From IMG/VR virus record IMGVR_UViG_3300034022_000278, positions 1 to 64,000 of that record: 64,000 nucleotides of DNA; one strand, written 5' to 3'. The notes beneath the pieces were generated by a model. It did no database searches and had not been told where the DNA came from. It saw only the letters and a list, made by a program, of their open reading frames with translations. The stretch's first letter is position 1; each line of letters opens with the position of its first letter. Made by a program: the position numbers and the translations under genes. The DNA comes from a virus. Shown here piece by piece: positions 40,247 through 47,977 of this stretch.

Positions 40247-40539
40247 TAAAAGACAAGTATATTTGGGTAAAAGCTAAGTTAACTGCTCATCCAGCTTTAC
40301 GAGATTCTAATGAGAGGTTGTATTATAACTATCTACAAGAGATAGGGTACGATATTAATAAGCCAACTAAAGAGTTTCTAAAAGATATGGAGAAAAGAGT
40401 TATACCTTATATGGATTCTTTTGGGAGAGCTTCTCGTAAAGTACAAGAGGAACATCCTCATCTAAGAGGCGCTACTTGGCAGAAAAGAAAGACAGTAAAA
40501 GAGGCAGAAATACGCCAAGAAATTAGGGATTTAACTTAA
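40243..40539 (+). CDS. Small basic helical protein coupled to helicase, 98 aa
   Basis: Basic helices (NERLYYNYLQEIGYD, then KRVIPYMDSFGRASRKVQEE) overlap the helicase stop by 4 bases. Similar short proteins with a DSFGRASRKVQ pattern occur in other phages of this group as far as I recall. They probably bind DNA or the helicase. Function unproven. Confidence 0.6.
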   Translation: MIKDKYIWVKAKLTAHPALRDSNERLYYNYLQEIGYDINKPTKEFLKDMEKRVIPYMDSFGRASRKVQEEHPHLRGATWQKRKTVKEAEIRQEIRDLT

Positions 40540-40585
40540 AAATCCTTATCTTTAATAAAGTAAACAATCTAAAAATCAACAATTT

Positions 40586-41260
40586 ATGGGTCAACTCGTG
40601 TTTGTCGTTGGAAAAAGCGGCACAGGAAAATCTACCTCATTACGGAACCTAAATCCAGAGGAAACAATTATCATTAATACGGATCAAAAAGCGCTTCCGT
40701 TTAAACAATTTAACTTAAAGTACAATGAAGAGAATGACAATTATGTCAAGACTTCTGATGTGCAAGTAGTAATTGGTACCTTAAAGCGGGCACATGGTAA
40801 TAAAAAAATCAAAACTGTTATCATCGACACATGGAGTCGTATAATGACAGATGCAGTAATGAATCCTTCTTTTCGAGCAGAAAAAGGTTTTGATAAGTAT
40901 GGCAAATTTGCCGCTAATCAATATGACTTAATTAATATCATTAATGATAAATTAAGAGAAGATATCATTGTATATTTATTTGCTCATCCAGAAACTCACT
41001 ATGATGATGGTGGTTTCTCTACAGAAAGAATCGGTGTACAAGGTAAAATGCTAGAAAGATTCGTTCCTGAAAGCTTTAGTTCTATTGTGTTTTATGCAGA
41101 AATTGTAAAGACACCTGGGGCACCAAATCGTCACGTATTTAGAACCTTAAATTCTGGTACAGATACGTGCAAAACTCCTATTGAAATGTTTGAAGAAGCT
41201 CTAGTAGATAATGATCTAGTAGAGGTAAACGCAGTCATAAGAGAATATTATTCAATTTAA
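40586..41260 (+). CDS. RecA-fold phage ATPase (AAA_24 type), 224 aa
   Basis: Walker A is VVGKSGTGKSTS (GKSGTGKS at 9-16). Walker B is VIIDTWSRIM. A later strand (DIIVYLFAHPETHYDDGGF) completes the RecA core. This family (phage nucleotide-binding protein) is found next to SSB and recombination genes and is thought to be an annealing or recombinase-type ATPase. An A-rich leader of 46 bases separates it from the helicase set. Confidence 0.82.
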   Translation: MGQLVFVVGKSGTGKSTSLRNLNPEETIIINTDQKALPFKQFNLKYNEENDNYVKTSDVQVVIGTLKRAHGNKKIKTVIIDTWSRIMTDAVMNPSFRAEKGFDKYGKFAANQYDLINIINDKLREDIIVYLFAHPETHYDDGGFSTERIGVQGKMLERFVPESFSSIVFYAEIVKTPGAPNRHVFRTLNSGTDTCKTPIEMFEEALVDNDLVEVNAVIREYYSI

Positions 41261-41285
41261 TAAATAACCAATAAAAAGTAAAACA

Positions 41286-41909
41286 ATGCAAGATTTAATT
41301 TGGGACGCAGTTCCGACACAGAGAAAGAAGAAAGAAGAGTCTTTCTCATTACCAACAATGACAATGTCTGCAATCGCTAAAGTAGGAGCAGGTAGAAAGT
41401 TTAGTTTTAATAAAGCAGCGCAAGGTTCTTTAGGAATCGAAGGGGGAGAAAGAGTTTCTTTCGGTTTTACAGCTGATGGTGCACAAATCTTTATTCGTAA
41501 AGTATTTGGAGAAATCGAAGGATTCGGTTTAACTCAATCATGTACTATTAGTGATAAGAAAACTTACGAGTTTATTGCTAAAAGATTAGGATTAAATACT
41601 GAAGTAGAGAATCATTTTGATGTTCTTCCTTTAGCAGGATATTCTGAATTAGTTCTTAGAACAGCAGTTGCTGAAGAAGTGATGGAGTTTAATACTGTAG
41701 ATTTAGGTGAAGTATCTGACGAAGAAGACATGGATGCTGATCTATCTACTATTCCTGGAACACCTGAAGGAGGAGCTCTTTACGAAATGGCAGACCACAC
41801 TATGGAAGTAGAAGATGCTTTAGTAGAAGAGACTATCGAAGATGAAGTCGATGAAATGCTTGAACTTGAAGAAGACGAAGAAGAGAACGACGAAGAAGGA
41901 GTTTGGTAA
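41286..41909 (+). CDS. Replication-associated protein with acidic Trp-ended tail, 207 aa
   Basis: The N-terminal 130 residues are a mixed fold (VGAGRKFSFNKAAQGSLGIE). The last 60 are almost wholly acidic and end EENDEEGVW. An acidic C-terminus capped by an aromatic residue is the mark of SSB-like proteins, which use it to bind partners. It lies between the RecA-like ATPase and the candidate SSB. The assignment to DNA binding is inferred. Confidence 0.55.
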   Translation: MQDLIWDAVPTQRKKKEESFSLPTMTMSAIAKVGAGRKFSFNKAAQGSLGIEGGERVSFGFTADGAQIFIRKVFGEIEGFGLTQSCTISDKKTYEFIAKRLGLNTEVENHFDVLPLAGYSELVLRTAVAEEVMEFNTVDLGEVSDEEDMDADLSTIPGTPEGGALYEMADHTMEVEDALVEETIEDEVDEMLELEEDEEENDEEGVW

Positions 41910-41957
41910 GAAGTAATTAAGTAAGTAAATAATTAACAATTTTAAATAATAAACAAT

Positions 41958-42554
41958 ATGATCAATTTAAATGACGCATCATTTGATGCAGCAGAAGGTA
42001 AAGCAATTTTCAATGGCGGAAATGCAGGTGTAGCAGAAAATGTTATGATGACAGTAGAGAAGAAAAAGGCTGATGATAAGCCTAATTCTCCTGATTACAA
42101 GTTATCATTTACCGATGCAAATGGTGGAACTTGTAACACAAGTTTTTGGTATGTAGAAAAAGCTACAGATTACTCTACAGTTGCTGAGCTAATCCAAAAG
42201 CAAGGTAAAGTTCTTAAGCATGTTATCCATGCAATTTATGGAGATGCTTACCAATTTCCTACAGGATTTAACAGCGCTAAAGAATTGTTAGACGGTTGTA
42301 TGCAACTTATCCGTACTGGATTAGGTACAGGTCTTAAATTCCGAGTATTTGCTAATTACGGTTCTACTCAAGGAATTAAGGATTATATTCAGCCAAGAAG
42401 TTGGGTGCCTTTCTTGGAGCCAATGTCTGTTGCTATCGCTGATACTCGCCTAAAAGCAGGTAATATCGATGCAATGGCACGTATTCAAAAAGATTCATTT
42501 GTTGCTAGCGGAACTGCTAATGCAAATGATATTGTCGCTGGAGACGAGTGGTGA
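41958..42554 (+). CDS. Candidate single-stranded DNA-binding protein, 198 aa
   Basis: The N-terminal 130 residues are beta-rich and Lys-containing (MMTVEKKKADDKPNSPDYKL), consistent with an OB fold. The tail ends NDIVAGDEW, acidic plus aromatic. Codons are regular, and the gene has its own terminator just before the primase, as expected for an abundant protein. Its neighbours are replication enzymes. No diagnostic SSB motif can be shown by eye. Confidence 0.55.
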   Translation: MINLNDASFDAAEGKAIFNGGNAGVAENVMMTVEKKKADDKPNSPDYKLSFTDANGGTCNTSFWYVEKATDYSTVAELIQKQGKVLKHVIHAIYGDAYQFPTGFNSAKELLDGCMQLIRTGLGTGLKFRVFANYGSTQGIKDYIQPRSWVPFLEPMSVAIADTRLKAGNIDAMARIQKDSFVASGTANANDIVAGDEW

Positions 42555-42575
42555 GAAAAAAATAATTAATTTTAC
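42555..42575 (+). other. Leader between candidate SSB and terminator
   Basis: A short A-rich spacer (GAAAAAAATAATTAATTTTAC) joins the SSB stop and the terminator; no promoter can be seen in it, so primase expression probably depends on readthrough. Confidence 0.4.
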
Positions 42576-42608
42576 TGAGGGGGACACTAATGTCCTCCTC
42601 ATTTTTTT
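42576..42608 (+). terminator. Intrinsic terminator abutting the primase start codon
   Basis: TGAGGGGGACA, loop CTAA, and TGTCCTCCTCA (42576-42601, one G-U pair) are followed by seven T, and the next base begins the primase ATG. It would end most transcripts after the candidate SSB. Readthrough messages would place the hairpin over the primase translation start and so lower primase output. Confidence 0.88.
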
Positions 42609-43613
42609 ATGAAAGAAATCAATCTAAATTCAATAGTATTTAATAGTCAGATTACGAGAGAGGACATTCTTAAGCATGTTACGCAAGAAGAAATCTATTC
42701 GTTCTATTTGGGAGAAGATATTACACATTTAGGAATATTTCACAGTCCTTTACGGGAAGATAATATTCCATCGTTTGCTTTGTATTTTCACAAGGTAAAT
42801 AGAAACATTCTAATGTTTTATGACTTTGCCACAAAAGATTGTGGTGACTTTGTAGTATTAGTTATGAGAATGTTTAATGTTGATTATCCTGAAGCTTTAA
42901 AGAAAATTACTTTTGATTTAGGACTATCCAATTTTAGTGTAGATCTTACTAAGCAAGTGATATCTTATACAAGAATTATTCATAAGGATAAAATTAAATT
43001 GGGAATTAAAACAAGACCCTGGAATTATAGAGATAAAGAATTTTGGAATTCTTTTGGTATTTGTAAAGCTACATTATTAAAATTTAATGTACATCCTATT
43101 AGTTATGTGTTTTATAACGACACTGCCGTTAAGGCCCACGAACAAGCCTATGCTTATGTGGAAATAAAAGATAATAGAGTAAGTTATAAAATCTATCAAC
43201 CAACAGAGATTAAAATTAAAAAATGGATTAATAATGCAGATTATTCTGTACACCAAGGTTATACACAATTGCCTAAATCTGGTGATATGTTAATTATTAC
43301 TAAGTCTTTAAAAGATGTTATGAGTATTCACGATTGTTTAGATATACCTGCTATAGGCCTACAATCTGAGAGTGTAATGATGAAAGATTCAGTAATGGAT
43401 GAATATAAATCTAGATTTAAAAAAGTAATTTGTCTATTTGACAATGATGAAGCAGGTAAGAAATTATCTAAGAGCTTCACAGAAAAGTATGATATTCCAT
43501 ATTTCTTTGTGCCTGAAATGCCTAAAGTTACAGACTTCAGTGATTTAGTTAGAGTAGTAGGTAAGCAAGGAGCTGTGGATATTGTAAAATTAAAAATTAA
43601 GAAGTATGAATAG
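42609..43613 (+). CDS. DnaG-like primase with TOPRIM domain, 334 aa
   Basis: The N-terminal part keeps the CHC2-like core (HLGIFHSPLREDNIPSFALY, about residues 45-64) but lacks its zinc-binding Cys. A TOPRIM domain follows with LIITKSLKDV as motif 1 (Lys/Ser replace the usual Glu region) and LFDNDEAGKK with the paired Asp. It makes primers for the family A polymerase with the DnaB-like helicase. The leader contains a terminator. Its stop codon overlaps the start of a gene remnant. Confidence 0.88.
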   Translation: MKEINLNSIVFNSQITREDILKHVTQEEIYSFYLGEDITHLGIFHSPLREDNIPSFALYFHKVNRNILMFYDFATKDCGDFVVLVMRMFNVDYPEALKKITFDLGLSNFSVDLTKQVISYTRIIHKDKIKLGIKTRPWNYRDKEFWNSFGICKATLLKFNVHPISYVFYNDTAVKAHEQAYAYVEIKDNRVSYKIYQPTEIKIKKWINNADYSVHQGYTQLPKSGDMLIITKSLKDVMSIHDCLDIPAIGLQSESVMMKDSVMDEYKSRFKKVICLFDNDEAGKKLSKSFTEKYDIPYFFVPEMPKVTDFSDLVRVVGKQGAVDIVKLKIKKYE

Positions 43614-43692
43614 AGCGGACACATTAAGTAAAACTAGTAAAGATTTAATGATGAAAGAGCAACGATTTAAATTTGTCGTACTTTCTATCTAA
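43606..43692 (+). pseudogene. Remnant of an older 5' end of the VWA metallopeptidase gene
   Basis: The ATG at 43606 overlaps the primase stop and opens a 28-codon frame whose first residues (MNRADTLSKTSKDLMMKE) match the start of the intact peptidase at 44492 (KADSLAQTSKHLMLSE). The frame then runs into the opposite-strand endonuclease gene and stops. The normal order was therefore primase-peptidase with overlapping stop and start. The two starts differ at many bases, so the new one came from a related phage rather than a local copy. Confidence 0.7.
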
Positions 43693-44469
43693 ATAATAAT
43701 TAGCATCATTGTAAAGGTAATCAGATATTTTAATTAAATTTTGTTTACCTTGATATGTTAAAACATGTAATTGAGTAATCTTACAATTTTTAGGATTATA
43801 TAATTTAGTTTTATTAAGGTAAAGTTCTTTTATTAAAATACTTTGCACTTTACTTAAAAAATCAAAAGGACCTAACATACTAAAAAGATAATCTTTGTTT
43901 ATATTATTAGTATAAATACAACCGTCTCCATCAAAATACCCTCTTATAAAATGATGGTATAAATTTTCGGAAATAGTTGTAGGAAAAGTTAGCGTAGTGC
44001 CTTTATTGGGGTAAAGTCCATGAGGCAAAAGATCTTGTATAAGGTTAGGAGCAGTAATAGAAAGTTTCCACTGTTGCTGTCGATTTCCTAATTTTTTAAC
44101 AGAAAGAATAGGTCCTGTATAATTTAACACATCTTTAAATTTTACAAGAATTGGTTTATCTTTTTCTTGTAAACTTATAGATAATACTTTTTTAGTTACA
44201 TTACCATCTGCATATAACAGCCCTAAAAAATAAGCTTTTTCCTCAGTATTAATTATACTAAAAAAATCTTGATTGTGGGAATACTTAGTAGAAGATTGGG
44301 ATAATGTTCTTATTTGAGTATTAGATTTTTTAATAATTGAATAAATAGTTTGAGGAGTACAATTACATAATTTTGCTATTACATAACAAGATTTGCCCGA
44401 AATATAGGAATCTATAATTTCTAATTTTGTCATAGGTAATTTGTACCCTTTATTCTGTTTTATAACCAT
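43645..44469 (-). CDS. Free-standing LAGLIDADG-type homing endonuclease, 274 aa
   Basis: An N-terminal helix-turn-helix (SCYVIAKLCNCTPQTIYSII) precedes two LAGLIDADG-type motifs, FLGLLYADGNV (about residue 80) and FIRGYFDGDGCI (about 170). It would cut one defined DNA site to promote its own spread. It lies on the strand opposite to the operon, between the primase and the peptidase gene, and its 3' end overlaps the remnant at 43606-43692. It is related to the intron-encoded endonuclease at 44942. Confidence 0.88.
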   Translation of the reverse strand: MVIKQNKGYKLPMTKLEIIDSYISGKSCYVIAKLCNCTPQTIYSIIKKSNTQIRTLSQSSTKYSHNQDFFSIINTEEKAYFLGLLYADGNVTKKVLSISLQEKDKPILVKFKDVLNYTGPILSVKKLGNRQQQWKLSITAPNLIQDLLPHGLYPNKGTTLTFPTTISENLYHHFIRGYFDGDGCIYTNNINKDYLFSMLGPFDFLSKVQSILIKELYLNKTKLYNPKNCKITQLHVLTYQGKQNLIKISDYLYNDANYYLDRKYDKFKSLLFHH

Positions 44470-44491
44470 AGTACAAATATAATATTATAAT

Positions 44492-44718
44492 ATGAATATA
44501 CAAACCAAAGCTGATAGTTTAGCACAAACTTCCAAGCATCTTATGCTTTCCGAGCCCTATTACGGGTTCTTTCTCATTTTATTAAATAAATTATGGTACA
44601 CAAAAGTACCCACGGCTGGCGTTGGTAAACAAGGAATAAATTATCAGCTAGTCATTAATCCTACTTTTTGGGAAGAGTTATCGGAAGACCATAGATTAGG
44701 CCTTCTAAAACATGAGCT
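44492..44718 (+). CDS. VWA metallopeptidase (DUF2201 type), exon 1
   Basis: It encodes residues 1-75 and two bases of codon 76, ending ...LLKHEL. Read alone it stops within 10 bases after the HEL, so it is not a complete gene. Joined to 45829-46792 it gives 397 codons in frame including the stop, with HELLHIAFGH at 74-83, the zinc site HExxHxxxGH of the DUF2201/VWA metallopeptidase family. The start at 44492 replaces an older one (remnant at 43606). Confidence 0.85.
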
Positions 44719-45828
44719 CAATTAGGGCTCCTTATACAGTAATGTATATGTAAAATGTCTTAAATTGACGGGGACCCCCTAAAGTTTTATCTACTAAGCA
44801 TGCACCGTGAGGTAGTATGTGGCTGACTTAATTACTCAGGTATAGTAAAAAAGATAAAAATGTCCGAATGGGAAATCCGCAGCCAAATTTCTTGGTTATA
44901 TGATTTATTTTTGGTATATTGCAGTATAAATACTTACATATATGAAAACAGAAATAGAACAAAAAGTAATTGATTATTATATTACTGATAAGTTATCAGG
45001 TAAAAAGATTGCGAGTTTATTACAAATAAATGTAAAAACAGTTTTTGCAATTTTAAAAAGAAATAATGTAAAATCAAGGACTTTGTCTGAATCAACAATG
45101 AAATACACTTGTCAAGATGATTTTTTTAATGTTATAAACACAGAAAAGAAAGCATATTGGCTAGGAGTACTATTTGCTGATGGTAATATTACAAAAAAAG
45201 CAAGTAAATCGGGACAAATTATTTTTTCATCAAAAGATAAAGAATGGGTAGAACTATTTTTATTAGATGTTGGCTCAAATAATTCCCCCAATTGTGAATA
45301 TCATAAATTATTTAAAAAATATATATGGAAAGCTCAGATAACTTCTGCGCAAATGTATGATGATTTAAATAACTTAGGATGTACACCAGCTAAAACTAAA
45401 ACAATTAGAGTGCCTATATTAAATGATGCATTAATGCACCACTTTATTAGAGGATATTTTGATGGTGATGGTACAGTTGGTGTTTATAAAAATCTAAAAA
45501 ATAATGATTGGAAAATTATAAAGTCAGGTTTTTGTTCGGGCTCACAAGAATTTATTATTGACGTATTAAGTATATTACCAGTAAAAAATAAAACTATTAA
45601 ACATAGTAAAGAATGTTATATTACACAACATTCCTTGCAAGACACTTTTAATCTATTTGGTTACATGTATAAAGATTGTACTACATGTTTAGAAAGAAAG
45701 AGACAAGTTTTTATTAATTACTTAGACACATATAAACCAAGAAAGAGGTTCAACGACTACAATAGACCATCCTAATAAGGATGAAGGTATAGTCTGATCT
45801 CATGTGAAAGCATGAGTTAACAAAAATG
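44719..45828 (+). mobile_element. Group I intron with LAGLIDADG endonuclease
   Basis: The 5' site is GAGCT|CAATTAG; the downstream GGCTC pairs with GAGCT to form P1 with the expected U-G at the splice site. The intron ends in G (45828). The core has a P-like AATTGACGGGGACC, Q-like AATCCGCAGCC (44874-44884), R-like CAACGACTAC (45751-45760) and S-like AAGGTATAGTCTGATC (45784-45799). P7 forms between GACTA and TAGTC, P8 as CATCCT/AGGATG, and P9 as CTCATG/CATGAG (45799-45816). Precise removal restores the peptidase frame. Confidence 0.92.
44942..45775 (+). CDS. Intron-encoded LAGLIDADG homing endonuclease, 277 aa
   Basis: The N-terminal HTH (GKKIASLLQINVKTVFAILK) is followed by the LAGLIDADG-type motifs YWLGVLFADGNI (about residue 74) and FIRGYFDGDGTV (about 168). 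It would cut intronless alleles of the peptidase gene to drive homing. Its last codons overlap the intron core strands R/P7 and P8 (45751-45775), so sequence there serves both protein and RNA. It is paralogous to the minus-strand endonuclease at 43645. Confidence 0.9.
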   Translation: MKTEIEQKVIDYYITDKLSGKKIASLLQINVKTVFAILKRNNVKSRTLSESTMKYTCQDDFFNVINTEKKAYWLGVLFADGNITKKASKSGQIIFSSKDKEWVELFLLDVGSNNSPNCEYHKLFKKYIWKAQITSAQMYDDLNNLGCTPAKTKTIRVPILNDALMHHFIRGYFDGDGTVGVYKNLKNNDWKIIKSGFCSGSQEFIIDVLSILPVKNKTIKHSKECYITQHSLQDTFNLFGYMYKDCTTCLERKRQVFINYLDTYKPRKRFNDYNRPS

Positions 45829-46792
45829 TTTGCATATTGCTTTTGGTCACTTAAGTGCTGTATTTAAATTTAGTGATAGAAAATTAGCTAATATAGCTAT
45901 GGATATGGAGATTAATCAATATATTATTCCTGAATGGTTACCTAAAGGAGGCATTGATATTGACAAATATCCAGAATTAAATTTAGACAGAAAAGCAGGT
46001 TGTAGATATTACTATGACAAGCTTAAGCAAGCTAAGGATAAAAAAGATCAAACTGGTACTAGTGGCAGCGATGCATTTGATAGACTGTGCGATCAAATGG
46101 ACGGTGACGGTGAAGGCCTACCTGACCATAGCACATGGGACGAGTTCGAAGATTTATCTGAGGCAGAACAAAAGCTAATAGAAAAGCAAACGCAAAGACT
46201 CTTAGGCACTGCTAAAGAACAGACTTTAAAGAAGCAAGGTAATGTTCCTAATGAGATGAATGATCTAATTCAATTAGATGTAATATTACCCCCAAAATTT
46301 GATTGGAAGGGATATATTAGAAGGTTTACTGGAATTAGCACAAAGGTGTTTACTAAGAAGATACGCAGAAAAGAGAATAAAAGATACGAAGGTAATCCTG
46401 GTCTTAAAATTAAAATGAGACAAAAGATGCTATTAGCTATCGATACCTCTGGATCTGTTAGTACTCAAGAGCTTGGAGAATTTATGAATGAAATATATCA
46501 TATTTACAAAGCAGGTGTAGAAATTACTATTGTTCAATGTGATACTGAAATTCACAGTATTGAAGATTACAAAGGCAAGTTTGAATTAAAAATATCTGGT
46601 AGAGGTGGGACAGAATTTGACCCCGTATTAGATTATTTTGAAAAAAATACACAATTTACTAGTTTAATATATTTCACTGATGGTGAATGTTATACTAATA
46701 AAAAGCCTTCAAAGAAAGTATTATGGGTATTGTCTGAACAATCAACTATGAATGAAGCCCTTCCTGGGAAAGTAATAAAATTAGAACTTTAA
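45829..46792 (+). CDS. VWA metallopeptidase (DUF2201 type), exon 2
   Basis: It continues from codon 76 with LHIAFGH. A charged linker (KKDQTGTSGSDAFDRLCDQ) follows, then the VWA-like domain with MIDAS residues LLAIDTSGSVS, and later the acidic strand YFTDGEC. The full protein of 396 aa would combine a zinc site with a metal-dependent protein-binding domain. It probably acts with the MoxR-like ATPase encoded 10 bases downstream. The TTG at 45830 is not a real start; the frame is only complete after splicing. Confidence 0.87.
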
Positions 46793-46802
46793 AAAATTAA
46801 AT

Positions 46803-47972
46803 ATGAGTCAAGTAAAATTAAATGTAGATGAGTTAAAATCATTTATCAAGCATATTGTGCATAATAATCAGGTTATCCAAACTCAAGGTAAAGTGCCTGT
46901 TACTATTAACGTAGTGGGTGATGCTGGTCTAGGAAAAACTTCTGCAATATTGCAGTCGGGTTCTGAATTAGGCCTAGAAGTAGTTAAATTAAATCTATCA
47001 CAATTAGAAGAATTAGGTGATTTAATTGGTTTTCCAGTTAAAGAATATAAAGTTAAGAATGCAGAAGGTAAAACTTTATGGATTACTGAGCAAGAGATTG
47101 CTACTGCAGGTGAGAAAGGCTATAGAGTTGTAGATAAAAGAATGACACATGCCGCACCAGAATGGATTCAGGGTAAAGGTGAGGGTGGATTCTTATTATT
47201 AGATGATTTCTCAAGAGCTGACCATAGATTTCAGCAAGCTGTAATGGAAATATGTGACCGTCAAGAGTATATTTCTTGGAAATTGCCTAAGAACTGGCAC
47301 GTTATCCTTTCTTCTAATCCTGACAATGGTGATTACAATGTAACTTCATTGGATGTTGCGCAGCAAACTAGATTTATTTCTGTTGAGCTAAAGTATGATG
47401 TTAATGTATGGGCTAAATGGGCAGAAAATGTAGGAATAGATGGTAGATGTATCAACTTTATGTTGATGAATCCTGAATTAGTAACTCAAAGAGTTAATCC
47501 AAGATCTGTAACTACATTCTTTAACTCTATTAGTTCTATCCAAAAGTTTGATGATGAGTTACCAATGATTCAAATGATTGGTGAAGGTTCCGTTGGAACA
47601 GACTTTAGTTCTATGTTTACTATGTTTATCAATAATAAGTTAGATAAAATTATAAGCCCTGAAGATATCTTAACAAAAGATGCAGGTTATGTATTTGGCT
47701 CTTTAAAAGATATGATTGGTGAAGGTGATGAGTTTAGAGCAGATATCTCAAGTGTAGTAGCTACTAGAATTATTAATTATTCTATAACTAAAGCTGCAAC
47801 CAGCAGCATTGCCGACCCTATAATTCAAAGATTAGTGGCTATAACTACCGATTGTGAGTCTTTCACAGACGATTTGAAGTATTATATCATTAAGGAGCTG
47901 TTAAACGGTAATAAGCCTAAATTTAGTAAAATAATGTTAAACGCAAAGGTCGCTAATATGGCCATAAAATAA
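46803..47972 (+). CDS. MoxR-type AAA+ ATPase, 389 aa
   Basis: Walker A is GDAGLGKTS (G39-T46). Walker B is GGFLLLDDFSRA. Sensor 1 is VILSSNPDNGDYNV, and an Arg is at QQTRFISVEL. MoxR proteins typically pair with VWA proteins to remodel or load metal into target complexes, and the partner is encoded directly upstream. Such pairs are known in crAss-like phages, but their target is not established. Confidence 0.88.
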   Translation: MSQVKLNVDELKSFIKHIVHNNQVIQTQGKVPVTINVVGDAGLGKTSAILQSGSELGLEVVKLNLSQLEELGDLIGFPVKEYKVKNAEGKTLWITEQEIATAGEKGYRVVDKRMTHAAPEWIQGKGEGGFLLLDDFSRADHRFQQAVMEICDRQEYISWKLPKNWHVILSSNPDNGDYNVTSLDVAQQTRFISVELKYDVNVWAKWAENVGIDGRCINFMLMNPELVTQRVNPRSVTTFFNSISSIQKFDDELPMIQMIGEGSVGTDFSSMFTMFINNKLDKIISPEDILTKDAGYVFGSLKDMIGEGDEFRADISSVVATRIINYSITKAATSSIADPIIQRLVAITTDCESFTDDLKYYIIKELLNGNKPKFSKIMLNAKVANMAIK

Positions 47973-47977
47973 AGATT

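Noticed and set aside
44492-44725. 77-aa frame as an independent small gene
   Set aside because: Its last codons read into the intron; it is exon 1 of the peptidase and ends within HExxH.
45830-46792. Peptidase starting at the TTG at 45830
   Set aside because: This would drop the first 77 residues and half of the zinc site. Splicing to 44718 gives a complete frame.
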